A stretch of DNA of 64,000 bases from positions 62,001 through 126,000 of the forward strand of contig JAQFVV010013406.1 of assembly GCA_028023455.1 (NCBI GenBank). The letters are read 5' to 3'. The DNA comes from Epiperipatus broadwayi (Eukaryota > Onychophora > Udeonychophora > Euonychophora > Peripatidae). Both the position numbers and the translations under genes were made by a program. The notes below the pieces were generated by a model, which searched no databases, had not been told where the DNA came from, and worked only from the letters and a program-made list of their open reading frames with translations. Shown in pieces: positions 35,426-48,722 of the stretch; the stretch's first letter is position 1; each line of letters begins with the position of its first letter.

Positions 35426-37450
35426 CTTCATTCAAACTTAGAAATCTTGGCTTTGGAGTTATTTATCATATCATTTATATTATTTGAAGAGAAAAAAGAA
35501 ATTCTACACAAACCACTAAAAAGTTTATTAATTAATTTAGCTTGTTGATTAGATATAAAAGGAATAGAAATCCATTTATCACTTTTTAATTTACTTAATA
35601 TTTTCTTATTATTATTCTTATTTTGATTATATTTTGTAATTGTATTATAAATAATATTCCTTCCATAACCAACATTCAACATATCAGTAATATATACATT
35701 AATATTTTCAATTTTATCACTAACAAATTTGCATAAATAATCATTTCTAAATAAAAATGACTTCAAACCAGCTAATTTATGACTCATATGAACTTTAGAA
35801 TTATATGGAATATAACCCCTAATTTCCACAGGCTTTAAAATCATATTATAATCAAACACATTATTATTTCTTTTAATAAATATATCTAAAAACTTTATAG
35901 AATCTTCCTTCTCTTCATTTAACACCCATTTTACATTATTAATCATATTTAACTCATTAAACAAATTAACTATTATTTCATTATGTGCACATATAAATAC
36001 ATCATCAACATATCTACAATATACTTTAATTCCTTTATATTTTATCTGAGACAAAATCTTAACCTCATAATTAGAAATAAAAAAACTACAAAGCTGTGAT
36101 ACCACTGGAAGACCCATTGGCCAACCAAAATTCATTTTATAAAAGCAATCATTAAACCTAACATATATATTATCATTCAAAAATCTTAATATTTTAACAA
36201 TAAAATTCCTAATATTATTATCTATAGATTTTAAAAACAAAGCTCTTTCAATAATCTCTATTGATTCCATATGATTAATTGAACCATACATTTCAGATAT
36301 GTCAAGTGTACACATAACATCATTATTATCAATTTTTATATTTTTAATCTTATTAATAAAATCAAATGATGATGAAATCGTATAATCTCCAAATCCAAGC
36401 ACATCTTGCATTATTTTTTCAATATATCTACACGCATTATAATAAAAAACACCACCAAAATCAACAATTACTCTTAATGGATAACAATTTTTATGCAATT
36501 TTATATTTGCAAAGATACTTGGAAACACTGCAGACGACGGATATAAACTGTAATATGTCTTTGCATCAATGACTTTTTTCTTTTTAGCAGTCATTAAAAT
36601 GTCATTAATAAATTTCATTCTATATGTATCAATATTATTTAATTCACTTTTTTCAAAACAGAGCTTCTTCATTTGATCCATAATTTTCATATTATATTCA
36701 TCCTGTTTCATTAGGCACATCCGTAACCCCTTGACCTCCTTCAAACAAATTAATTTATTACTTTTTAAAAAAATTTTAAATTCATAAATTTGTTTTAACC
36801 AAACATTATCATTTTGCTTATCAAATGTTTTATTATTTATTTCATTAATTATTTTATTCCTATCATTTAAATCACAATTTATAACACCAAACGAATATTC
36901 AATCGCCGCGTTTAATTCAATACTAGAATCTCTCCAACCTCCACCGACCTATTTAGATCCAAAATTTAAAATATAACGCTGATTAAAATTCAAATCAACT
37001 CCAGAGACATTCACATAGTTTTGATCACTAAAATTTCTTGGAAACTTTTTATTATACAAATGTTCAATTTTCCTATTAAATTTATCCATCATTCTTGAAT
37101 GCAAATTATTAAAACGTATTTGACAAATCTGTTTATATTCATATAAATAATCAATATTATTAATGTAAATAAAATGATTTAATGTTCTTAAATACTTTCT
37201 ATTATAAAACAGCAAATACTTACATTGGTCAATTATATTACGAAGTATTATATTTTTTAGATCATCCATAGATCTCACACTCAATTTACATAACTTATTT
37301 ATTTTCATACAATAACAGTTAGGAAACACTTTAAAAATCTGACAGGAATACAAAAACTTTATTCTGCACTTTAACGAATAACTTTAACCGTTACTTTCCG
37401 CCATTCCTTTAAAAGCCAAATTCCATTTATTTGCTTTAAATCCATTTCAT

Positions 37451-38128
37451 ATATAAATAACTACAACCAATAAATGTCTGTATTTTTAAATTATATAATA
37501 ATAATTCAAACAAATATATTTAACACAGTATTCAAAATTAAATAATATATTCTTTACCAGAAGTACTTTCAATTGTTTCACTGACAATCTTTATCAACTG
37601 TTAATACAAACGTACTAAAAATAAAAACTTGCATTACCCAACATTCAAATTTCCCACAATTATGTTGTCTTTATATGAGCCGATTGTTTATTCATTAAAC
37701 CACCTCTATTCCTAGATATCATCATTGCCTCTTTAATTTTACGTTTTTCACTACACCTTTCAATTTGAATAATTTTTATATCTATATTATTAAATTTAAA
37801 ACCATAATTACATGTTTTATTATGATCAAATATAATTGATGGAGTATTCATATTTACTGAAGATATATTTTCTTTCTGTACACGTTTATATAATGTCTTA
37901 TGATCATTATATCGTTTTTGTAATGTACATTTGGATTCCCCTATATATTTTATTCCACAACCACATTCCAACATATATATAATAGAACTTAATTCAAACT
38001 TAGAAATCTTGGCTTTGGAGTTATTTATCATATCATTTATATTATTTGAAGAGAAAAAAGAAATTCTACACAAACCACTAAAAAGTTTATTAATTAATTT
38101 AGCTTGTTGATTAGATATAAAAGGAATA
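37451..38128 (-). pseudogene. PLE-2, copy B (partial 3' copy upstream of A)
   Basis: Minus strand, immediately 5' of copy A and in the same direction. It encodes IPFISNQQAKLINKLFSGL, ISFFSSNNINDMI, SKFELSS, the GIY-YIG core IYMLECGCGIKYIGESK, DHNKTCNYGFKF and KRKIKEAMMISRN, and the tail with the hammerhead-like motif, then runs straight into the first bases of copy A. A partial copy in tandem upstream of a longer one is the pseudo-LTR layout typical of PLEs. The frame ends IKTT in a short run-out. Confidence 0.9.
37554..37604 (-). ncRNA. hammerhead-like motif, PLE-2 copy B tail
   Basis: Minus-strand copy, identical in core and stems to 38500-38550. With the copy at 34914 it brackets element A, so cleavage at both would release a defined unit-length RNA of about 2.6 kb. 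Confidence 0.5.
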
Positions 38129-38640
38129 TATGTTGGAATGTGGTTGTGGAATAAAATATATAGGGGAATCCAAATGTACATTACAAAAACGATATAATGA
38201 CCATAAGACATTATATAAACGTGTACAGAAAGAAAATATATCTTCAGTAATAATGAATACTCCTTCAATTATATTTGATCATAATAAAACATGTAATTAT
38301 GGTTTTAAATTTAATAATAGAGATATAAAAATTATTCAAATTGAAAGGTGTAGTGAAAAACATAAAATTAAAGAGGCAATGATGATATCTAGGAATAGAG
38401 GTGGTTTAATGAATAAACAATCGGCTAATATAAAGACAACAGAATTGTGGGAAATTTGAATGATGGGTAATGCAAGTTTTTATTTTTTGTACGTTTGTAT
38501 TAACAGTTGATAAAGATTGTCAGTGAAACAATTGAAAGTACTTCTGGTAAAGAATATATTATTTAATTTTGAATACTGTGTTAAATATTCTTGTTTGAAT
38601 TATTAATATATAATTTAAAAATACAGACATTTATTGGTTG
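38129..38640 (+). pseudogene. PLE-2, copy C (partial 3' copy upstream of D)
   Basis: Plus-strand counterpart of copy B, starting inside the GIY-YIG core (MLECGCGIKYIGESKCTLQK), then DHNKTCNYGFKF, KIKEAMMISRNRGG and TELWEI with TGA at 38457-38459, then the hammerhead-like tail and ATTTATTGGTTGTAGTTATT before copy D. Copy B retains about 50 codons more at its 5' end, so the two head-to-head copies were truncated at different points. Confidence 0.9.
38500..38550 (+). ncRNA. hammerhead-like motif, PLE-2 copy C tail (U3-A8 variant)
   Basis: Helix I TTAACAG/CTGGTAA (three pairs, a G-A mismatch, three pairs). The core UUGAUAA has U3 and A8 in place of C3 and G8, then one extra A. Helix II GATTGT/ACAATT (first pair G-U) has loop CAGTGAA. 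GAA, then self-complementary AGUACU as helix III, and U17 at 38543 follow. It lies between the GIY-YIG stop codon and the start of copy D, where PLE hammerheads are known to sit. Confidence 0.55.
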
Positions 38641-41160
38641 TAGTTATTTATATATGAAATGGATTTAAAGCAATTAAATGGAATTTGGCTTTTAAAGGAA
38701 TGGTGGAAAGTAACGGTTAAAGTTATTAAGTTAAAGTGCAGAATAAAGTTTTTGTATTCCTGTCGGATTTTTAAAGTGTTTCCTAACTGTTCTTGTATGA
38801 AAATAAATAAGTTATGTAAATTGAGTGTGAGATCTATGGATGATCTAAAAAATATAATACTTCGTAATATAATTGACCAATGTAAGTATTTGCTGTTTTA
38901 TAATAGAAAGTATTTAAGAACATTAAATCATTTCATTTACGTTAATAATATTGATTATTTATATGAATATAAACAGATTTGTCAAATACTTTTTAATAAT
39001 TTGCATTCAAAAATGATGGATAAATTTAATAGGACAATTGAACATTTGTATAATAAAAAGTTTCCAAGAAATTTTAGTGATCAAAACTATGTAACTATCT
39101 CTGGAGTTGATTTGAATTTTAATCAGTGTTATATTTTAAATTTTGGATCTAAATACGTCGGTGGAGGTTGGAGAGATTCTAGTATTGAATTAAATGTGGC
39201 GATTGAATATTCATTTGGTGTTATAAATTGTGATTTAAATGATAGGAATAAAATAATTAATGAAATAAAAAATAAAACATTTGATAAGCAAAATGATAAT
39301 GTTTGGTTAAAACAAATTTATGAATTTAAAAATTTTTTAAAAAGTAATAAATTAATTTGTTTGAAGGAGGACAAGGGGTTACGGATGTGCCTAATGAAAC
39401 AGGATGAATATAATATGAAAATTATGGATCAAATGAAGAAGCTCTGTTTTGAAAAAAGTGAATTAAATAATATTGATATATATATATAGAATGAAATTTA
39501 TTAATGACATTTTAATGACTGCTAAAAAGAAAAAAGTTATTGATGCAAAGACATATTACAGTTTATATCCGTCGTCTGCAGTGTTTCCAAGAATCTTTGC
39601 AAATATAAAATTGCATAAAAATTGTTATCCATTAAGAGTAATTGTTGATTTTGGTGGTGTTTTTTATTATAATGCTTGTAGATATATTGAAAAAATAATG
39701 CAAGATTTGCTTCGATTTGGAGATTTCATCATCATTTGATTTTATTAATAAAATTAAAAATATAAAAAAATGATAATAATGATGTTATGTGTACACTTGA
39801 CATATCTGAAATGTATGGTTCAATTAATCATATGGAATCAATAGAGATTACTGAAAGAGCTTTGTTTTTAAAATCTATAGATAATAATATTAGGAATTTT
39901 ATTGTTAAAATATTAAGATTTGTGAATGATAATATATATGTTAGGTTTAATGATTGCTTTTATAAAATGAATTTTGGTTGGCCAATGGGTCTTCCGGTGG
40001 TATCACAGCTTTGTAATTTTTTTATTTCTAATTATGAGGTTAAGATATTGTCTCAGATAAAATATAAAGGAATTAAAGTATATTGTAGATATGTTGATGA
40101 TGTATTTATTTGTGCACATAATGAAATAATAGTTAATTTGTTTAATGAGTTAAATATGATTAATAATGTAAAATGGGTGTTAAATGAAGAGAAGGAAGAT
40201 TCTATAAAGTTTTTAGATATATTTATTAAAAGAAATAATAATGTGTTTGATTATAATATGATTTTAAAGCCTGTGGAAATTAGGGGTTATATTCCATATA
40301 ATTCTAAAGTTCATATGAGTCATAAATTAGCTGGTTTGAAGTCATTTTTATTTAGAAATGATTATTTGTGCAAATTTGTTAGTGATAAAATTGAAATTAT
40401 TAATGTATATATTACTGATATGTTGAATGTTGGTTATGAAAGGAATATTATTTATAATACAATTACAAAATATAATCAAAATAAGAATAATAATAAGAAA
40501 ATATTAAGTAAATTAAAAAGTGATAAATGGATTTCTATTCCTTTTATATCTAATCAACAAGCTAAATTAATTAATAAACTTTTTAGTGGTTTGTGTAGAA
40601 TTTCTTTTTTCTCTTCAAATAATATAAATGATATGATAAATAACTCCAAAGCCAATATTTCTAAGTTTGAATTAAGTTCTGTTATATATATGTTGGAATG
40701 TGGTTGTGGAATAAAATATATAGGGGAATCCAAATGTACATTACAAAAACGATATAATGACCATAAGACATTATATAAACGTGTACAGAAAGAAAATATA
40801 TCTTCAGTAAATATGAATACTCCATCAATTATATTTGATCATAATAAAACATGTAATTATGGTTTTAAATTTAATAATAGAGATATAAAAATTATTCAAA
40901 TTGAAAGGTGTAGTGAAAAACGTAAAATTAAAGAGGCAAGATGATATCTAGGAATAGAGGTAGTTTAATGAATAAACAATTGGCTAATATAAAGACAAGA
41001 GAATTGTGGGAAATTTGAATGATGGGTAATGCAAGTTTTTATTTTTTGTACGTTTGTATTAACAGTTGATAAAGATTGCCAGTGAAACAATTGAAAGTAC
41101 TTCTGGTAAAGAATATATTATTTAATTTTGAATACTGTGTTAAATATATTTGTTTGAATT
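38641..41160 (+). pseudogene. Penelope-like element PLE-2, copy D (RT plus GIY-YIG)
   Basis: Starts MDLKQLNGIWLLKEWW at 38659 and is open to about 39480, through VGGGWRDSSIELN and CLKEDKGLRMC. A TATATATA expansion at 39476-39489 causes a frameshift. The second frame runs through TYYSLYPSSAVFPRIF and PLRVIVDFGG to an 8-bp deletion near 39724. The third frame (39787-40944) holds RT motif A CTLDISEMYGSI, motif B FGWPMGLPVVSQLCNF, motif C YVDDVFICA, FLDIFIKR, and the GIY-YIG core IYMLECGCGIKYIGES with DHNKTCNYGFKF. A single-base loss at 40937 breaks the KIKEAM helix. A complete element would encode roughly 790-800 residues. Confidence 0.9.
41059..41109 (+). ncRNA. hammerhead-like motif, PLE-2 copy D tail
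   Basis: As 38500-38550 except GATTGC instead of GATTGT in helix II, which opens the loop-closing pair. Confidence 0.5.
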
Positions 41161-41171
41161 ATATATATATA

Positions 41172-44100
41172 TATTGTGCACTTTTTATTAGCTCAGACTA
41201 TTCTAAAATAAAATTTTAGTGCATAATTTTAAATTTTACAAATCCAATAATATTTACTTATTAAAAGAAGACAATAATGAAATATTAGATCATAGGGTTT
41301 GAACTCGAATTTATCTAAGAGAAATTTATAAATGTCTTAACTCAAAATACATATAGAAAATAACCTACAGAGTCATATATATGCAGATGGATGAACAATT
41401 AATATTATTTATAGTTTAAAACCAGTGAAGTTTAAATTGTAATTTTGTAAACATAATGCGTAGTAGGGACTAATAATTATTGTGGGTGCTCATTTGATTT
41501 TAAACATATAAATTATTTATTTTCAAATCTTACTATATTTAAAAGTAAATAAATAAGGTTTAATTTTACCAAAATACTGATTTAGAATTAAAATAGTAAA
41601 TTCTATCTTTATTTAATTTCTAAAGAATATTATATTTCAATATTTTATTTTTTAAAAAATGATAAATTGTCACTTTAAAATAATAAACCAAAAACTTTCA
41701 AAATAAATAATTGCTTCATAGAAAAAAGTGGGAAAATATTAGCCAATCAAAGAGTTTCAAACAATCTTGGAATATGAAATTCAAGAGAGGGGTAAAAAAA
41801 AAAAAGAGCTTCTTGATCATAAATTATAAGTAACTAAGTTTTTTTTTTTCTTGGTGATATTTTTTTTTTTTAAAAAAAAAAACAAAGTTGGATTAAAATT
41901 CCTAAAACCTTATGATTTACAACTCTATATCAATATACATGGATAATTATAAGCTCTGTTGTTAAAATAATGGAATAAATTAATCGTTTTTCTACTGGGC
42001 AAGTCAATAATCGGAATTCCCAATAATCTCTTGAAAATTAGTAAGTATTGAAGAAATAATCAGAGATGAATAATCAACGAATATATTCACGGAAAAATAA
42101 CAATAATTGTGTCATAGGGAAAATGAACTGCAGTAATACACAAAAGGAAATAAATAAACACCGTAAATATCCAGTAAGGATAGATAAAAGAATAGTAAAT
42201 ATCTTGAAAACAGTTAAGTATATATATTTAAAATTCAATGGAACTAAATTAGTAAAAAATGAAAAGTGTTCATTATTATTCTGGGTGTATATAAAATCTT
42301 GATTACAATGTAAGATAGAATTATTTATTTGGAGCCAAAAACGTGACATGACACATTCTTAAGTGAAATCATAAGTGTGCCTTTTATTATAGAGAAAAAT
42401 ATGTATCAGTTAAAGTAAATAAAGCAATCCACAAATAAATTTTTATTACTAAACAAAGAATAAAACAAGGATTATTGTTGCAGTAACTCAAATACCTCGC
42501 AAATCTTAGGCTAAGCAGAATCTTCAAAAAATAAGGAAAAATAAAAACATTATGATAAGTTTATGGAGTGTGGAACAACTAGAAGATTTAAAGTTGTTCT
42601 TATACTTTAGCTGAGAGTTAAAACATAACTTCTTTCTAATGTTGGTATTTATATTTTTAATTGATGATTTGTTAGTATAATGGGGGGGGGGGAGAAAACT
42701 AATTTAATAAGGAATTAATTCAAGTGTTGTTATATTAATAGTTATTTAATAATTCGGTTAAGTTTAAAGATTATGAATCCTTTAAATAAATAACTATACT
42801 CGATATTTTAGTATGAAAAGATATGTAAAATGATATATACACAATCCAGAGAGAAGGTTGTATTTACATGTGCGAATTGATAAACTAAATACAATTATTT
42901 TCTTTCTTATATAAAAGATAAAAGTATTAATTTTGTTTGCTTAATAACATTCAGAATTATAACCCTATGTTCTCATTTATTTATTGTATTATTACTTAAT
43001 CACCACCATGAATGGAAAAAAAAATATTGTTTAATAAACTGAATATGTGATATATAGTTCACATACATAGGGATAAATATCTCAACATATAATGGGAAAT
43101 CATTAGTTTTGTTTGATAATAATACTTCAAAGATTAATTTTCTGTTGTTATTATTATTATAATATATATGTATTATTTTGTTATGTTATTTTAAATTTAA
43201 TATTAATGGAAATGTTTATTATCATTTGTAATGAATATGATTAAAATCATTGTTTTAAAAGTTTTATTAAATTCCAATTGCTGCATATCTTTTCTGGGCT
43301 CATTTTCACCACATCACACAACTTAAAATGTACAGTCAAAATTAAAATAAAAAGTCAATTCAATTTAAAGCAAATCTAACAGTTTAATAAGCATAAATCT
43401 CTTAGTAATTTTTTTTTTACTTGTTACATGCTGCCTTGATCCCATAGGTCATTGATGACATTGCCATTATTAAAGTGTATTTATTAATATAGAATTAAAC
43501 GATACATTCGTTATTAGTAAAAGTATTAGTGTTAATCACAGTTTAGTTAATAATATTATTTTAATATTCAGTATTAAAGAACATACATATAAATGTTGAC
43601 TATGAATTTCAATTATAAGCCTTTCTTAATTTGTACAATATCCATGGAAATCTGTAAAATCCCTCTTGATATTCCATAGGTAGTATGAAGAATTAATAAA
43701 TCAATGATTTTCCTGAGATCTCCTTATTTTAAAGTAATTCTTGTGATTATTGCCAATCTTAATTATTATACATAATATGAATCAAAGTTTATCTGTAATT
43801 ATCTAACAGATTAATTTAATGAGTGATTGAATTAAAACTTAATAGTTATAAATATAAAATAATATATTAGATATTATTGTTAGTCATGAGAGTATGTAGA
43901 TACTTAATAAGGAGGAGTATCTGGGTATTATTATGCCATTGAACAAGTATTTTGTATTTGTTTAATGTTAAGGGGATGTGCTCTGTTTATAGGTAAACGA
44001 GTCTCATATTGATTATATTTAAAACATATCTTATTTTAGAAATGTTTACTCACATCAAAGTAACTTGGAATAAATACTAATCTTATCTAAATTCAATTGT

Positions 44101-44227
44101 TATAGTTAAAGAAAATGGTCAGGATATAGTAAGTTTATTAATAGAACCTAACACGAATCCAAGTAGGTCCTAATATAAAAGGGACTTGGAAACTCTGCTT
44201 AGGTTTGTACTACCTATACAGGCCACA

Positions 44228-44228
<1 letters not shown>
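41172..44228. mobile_element. TA-flanked element, long copy, 3.06 kb (inverted relative to 25259-26099)
   Basis: Begins TTGTGCACTT after a short TA tract and ends GGCCACAG before a TA array. Its first ~230 bp and last ~620 bp match 25259-26099 in reverse complement; the central ~2.2 kb (41400-43605) is absent from the short copy. The centre has A/T runs, a G11 run at 42682 and ORFs under 95 codons (42066 plus, 42074 minus) with no recognisable domain. It contains the subterminal word ATTATGCCATTGAACAAGTA (43930-43949). Confidence 0.7.

Positions 44229-44314
<86 letters not shown>
44228..44314. repeat. (TA)n array shared by two elements
   Basis: About 86 bp of TA. One element ends at its left edge and another (TTGTGCCCTT) starts at its right edge. 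Confidence 0.95.
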
Positions 44315-44318
<4 letters not shown>

Positions 44319-47300
44319 GCCCTTTTGTATGGGTCTCCATAAATTGTTGTATCAATCTATCTAAAAAAAATTTTAAATTTAAGAGATATTTAGCTATATG
44401 ATGTGAATTTTATTTATGACAATCTTTTTAAAAAGTGTAATTAAAGTAATTCATGAGTGTTTGATATGTAAAAATTGTGCTGATGTTTGAGAGAGACATT
44501 TCAATGGGAATGATAATAGTATATGGTTGGGAAAACTGGCCATAAGCAATACTGCATTAATAAATTTAATAAATAAATGTTTAAAGTTAAAGTTTTAAAA
44601 GACAAGTTAAAATTAAATGCATATATTTATTGTTGATAAAAAATTAGTATTTAATAAATGAATATAAATATTTTAATTATTAGTATTACATGATAAAAGA
44701 TTAATATTTGATTTTAATAATATCGAATTATTATTTTAAAAGCTGTTATAATATATTATTTATTTTAAAAATATTTATTTTTAAAAAATGTATTGTTAGT
44801 TTATTTTTAGATTATTACAAGCGTTTGTAGCTTTGTTGTAAAAAAAAACAGATGTTAATTAAAATATGTACACACATGCTTGGGAGTATTTTAGTAAAGT
44901 TGCAAAACTATTTTAAAAATTCTGTTATAAAATTTATAAATATTATTTTGGCTATCATGAAATAAAAATAAAGATAATTAATGTGAAATATTAAATCTGA
45001 TTTTTAAAATACTGTTTAAAAACATAACGAATAAAAATAGACTTAGTTTGTTTATAAAAATAATTTTATAAAAGTTAAACGTAAAAGTTAAGTAAGAAAG
45101 TATATTTTAAAAAAATGTTTAATGGATTTAAATAAATGATAAAGATTAATTTAAGAATTTAATAATGTGATAAATAATAAATATTAAATAAGTCATTATT
45201 TATTTTTTAATTCTGTCTTGTTGGTGAAATATGTAAATAAGCTAGCAAGTCAATTGTTTAATTCACCAATCAAGTGGGAGTTTTCTTCCGGTATAAAACC
45301 AAGGTTCAATTGTTAGGAGAGGACTTGTGATTGAAATTCTTAAAGTAAAGAGTGCTATTAGAAATAGCTAAGTGATTATAGACGCTCTAAAAATCGTTTA
45401 AAATTATAAGAGAGTAGTTTTTAAAATAATTTATAAAAGTTACCGATGAATATGCAGTGTTAATTTATTGTAATTCCCTATTAATCGTTTCCTTACTGAA
45501 GCTCAATTTACTATCAAATAATCATGAGGACATCGTATAAGGATAAAATGTGTTGGAGACTTTATACTGAAAATTTAACAAACGCTGGATTGACTAGCAG
45601 AGTTATTAGATGCCTAAAAGTAATACGTTGGACTTTGTATAAATTTAAAAGCTAATAGTAGTTAATTTTTATAAAATAGATATTTAAAAAATGAGAAATA
45701 CTTCTTTATGAAGCAAGTATTTGTAAATTCTAAATTTAAATATATATCTTGGTAAAGATATAATATATAACAGTAATTGTATAAATATTTGCCTTGTTAA
45801 GTCTTTATAGTTTAAAAGACTAAATTTTGATAGTTTTATAAGGCAAATAAATCGGAAGTTAATTAGCCAAGAAATACTTATAAGTAAAAATTATTGTATT
45901 ATTAAAGTCTAAACGCTGGTCGTACAAAAGACTTTAAAAATAAACTTACCTAAATATCTGTTACGGAATGCGCAAATCAACTCTACATGGATATCCAAAT
46001 CAATTAAAAATAATTAAATCAGAACTTTGTAAATTATAGACTAATTCTAAAAATAATAACTTTTAAATAATATTTTTTTCTTTAAAAGAAGTGAACCTGG
46101 ATCCATAAACTATTTTAATTTTATTTTTGTTTTCTGATGGAACTGACTTTTATTTTTATTTATTTTTAAAAAAAGAACGTTTTTCATTTTTGTCATAAAA
46201 ACTTTTAAAGAACACGTGATGTACCGGAAAAGGAAGTAATGTTTAGTGAAAATTTGTGCCTAGGAAAAAGAACAATGACAACTGGATGAAAACACCGTTG
46301 GATGTTATGTAATATATTTATTTATTGACTAACATAAATATTTAATTAAGTATTGATTTATTAAAGATAGGAAAGGTACATTTACATTTTTTTAAAATAA
46401 TAACTAAATACTAATATAACCTTTTATTGCATAAAGTTTATTTTATAATTATACAACACGTAATATTTTAAAGAATAATTGTTGAGTGTAAATGTGAAAT
46501 TATTTTGTAAAACTGGAATCCTGGAGGACATCGTGACGGACTGTACATTGAAGTATTATTTATGGTAAAATTGTGTAATAATAATAATAATTTGATGTAT
46601 TTACTATGTTTTCTTTAGATCAACCAAATGTTATATGATTATTGAATGAATGTATTAATGTTTAAATAATATACATGCACAAGACTAATAATAGCAGTTT
46701 TATTTTAATATGCATATTTTAAATTGATGATATAAATTTAGTACAACGTAATATGAGAACCTAGAAATAATTATATGATTCTTTCGTGAATGAATTTCAA
46801 TGTTTCTGTTCCAATATTAGAAATCAGATTTATTATACTAGTGTAAGTTATTTATTTTTTTCTTTTAAAGTTAGTAAGAAGTATATAAGGTCTATATTTT
46901 ATTTTATTTTTATTAGATGAGTTACGTTAATTTTACATAGAAATTTATATTTTGATTGAAGGCTTATTGTAAATAGATGATGAGGTATAGGAGAGTTTGG
47001 ATCGTTATTATTTTTGTTTTAAAATTGGTCATTTGTTTTTACTGAAATTAAATAAGGTTAAAATGACTTTTGTAGGTAGTAGTTTTATAAAGGAATAGGA
47101 ATAATAAGTAAAGAAAAGTAATGATTTAAAATGGAAAAGAATCATAGAATTTTATTTAACATTATACTTTATAAAAGTTGAAATTATTGAATAATTTTAA
47201 AATATTATTTTTTAAAGATACATATACGTATTGCATATTTTAATAAAACATGTAGTATGACATTATATCGGAATGAAATAAACAGTGATAGTCAATAAGT

Positions 47301-48633
47301 GTTATTATACTACAAAGTTATATCAGTTGATACATTAATTAATATTTGAGTCATACTGATAATAAATGTAATACAGCCTTATACATTATAATATAAATAA
47401 TAGTAGGACTTAAGTGAAATAGCATTTAAATTATTAAAGTTGGTTTATTTACATACATGCTACATGAATGATATCTTACATAAAATCTTTTCTTATATTA
47501 ATTGATAACAAGTAATGTTTATGTAAATTAAAGTCATAAACTTAATTGAATTTTATTAATAAAACATTTTCTGAAATGTATAAATTATCTACTTATAGTT
47601 ATGGAAATAATAACAGTGTAAAAATCTTGTATTATTATTTTTCTTATTTTTTTATTTTCTTTAGTTCCATTTAAATGTAAATAGTGTAAATAAATTATTT
47701 GTTAAAGTTAATGTAAATAAATTTGTTAAGTTGTTTAAAAGATGTGTTGAATTCATTATTTTACACCACAGCATTTGACAACAGATAATTTGAATGTACA
47801 TAATATTTGCACAATATGAATTTATTATTTTATTATTTGAGAAAGAAACACAATATTTTCTTAATATAATTTATAGAAATTGATTGACATTAACATATGA
47901 TATTACAATGGTCATAAAGTAATTATAATGCACAATATAAAAGTATAAGATTATTTATTGCCACAGATTATTAAATTATAAGATTTTGGTCTATTTTAAA
48001 ATTAAGATACTGTATGGAAATGAAAGACATGCGAATGATTTATTTATTTTCTTAATGATTAAAGGTATAACCCAATAGATAAGATTAAGATATACCCTAA
48101 GATTATTATTGTTAGTGATTATTAGTAGAATAAGTTAGGTGTATTTAGGTTTGATATTAAATCCCTTATCATTCCTATTTACATGAATTATTATTACTTT
48201 AAGATAATTAGAAGAACCTGAGATCATTTTAATTATATTTCCTTAACAATAGATTGAGATTTATTTATCTATTATTATTAAAGATACTTTCATTTATAAA
48301 AGTCATAAGAGTGCTGTAGAGTTAGGAATGAGATAATGAAGAAGTAATAGTATTCTTATGCCATTGAGACAGTGTCTTGGAGAGACATTGACTCAATGTA
48401 AATCTGATTACCAATTGTAACTTCACTTCACAGTCTCATGATTTTAATTAAATACTTATTTAATTAGTACATTATATTGAACTAAATTAATTTTTGATAA
48501 GTTTGGAGTAAATCTGATAAGTTATAATATTATAAAAATATATTAAAGATAGTTGTACATATTTTAGCCGAGCATAATAATTTGATTGAGCTAGTCATAT
48601 TTTAAATTATATCATATATCGAGAAGTGAGGGT

Positions 48634-48637
<4 letters not shown>
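44315..48637 (+). mobile_element. TA-flanked element, 4.3 kb, copy 1
   Basis: Begins TTGTGCCCTT and ends AGGGTACAA, both against TA arrays. It is the diverged homologue of 51738-56210 in opposite orientation. Anchors include ATGGTTGGGAAAACTGGCCA near the left end, GGTCATAAAGT, TATTATTGTTAGT, AGAACCTGAGAT, AAAGTCATAAGA and TATTCTTATGCCATTGAGAC (48350-48369, about 270 bp from the right end). There is no ORF of note; it is extremely AT-rich. It could be a decayed DNA transposon with very short inverted repeats or a new class of microsatellite-associated repeat. Confidence 0.6.

Positions 48638-48720
<83 letters not shown>
48638..48720. repeat. (TA)n array
   Basis: About 83 bp of TA at the right end of the 4.3-kb element, followed by TTGAACAG. 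Confidence 0.95.

Positions 48721-48722
<2 letters not shown>

Larger units (their letters stand above)
34816..37450 (-). pseudogene. Penelope-like element PLE-2, copy A (RT plus GIY-YIG)
   Basis: Reads from about 37450 (MDLKQ start, as in copy D) down to 34816. The N-terminal part contains KLCKLSVRSMDDLKNIILRN and ends at NFGSK-stop (TAG, 36949-36951; copy D has TAC). The same frame then continues with CLKEVKGLRMC, PLRVIVDFGG, RT motif A CTLDISEMYGSI, motif B FGWPMGLPVVSQLCSF, motif C YCRYVDDVFICA, and IKFLDIFI. A (TA)n expansion (35337-35420) then disrupts the GIY-YIG core at IIYMLECG. The rest (DHNKTCNYGFKF, KRKIEEAMMISRN, TELWEI) follows to 35005. An early frameshift near 37380 is also visible. 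Non-functional, but one of the two most complete PLE copies here. Confidence 0.9.

Noticed and set aside
35196-35441. Reading frames dominated by alternating Ile-Tyr across this and other TA arrays
   Set aside because: Any long (TA)n is open as IYIYIY in most frames; these are not proteins.
42682-42692. G-run (also C-runs at 49123 and 51428) as possible quadruplex sites
   Set aside because: Each is a single run without the four-tract pattern; more likely plain homopolymer.
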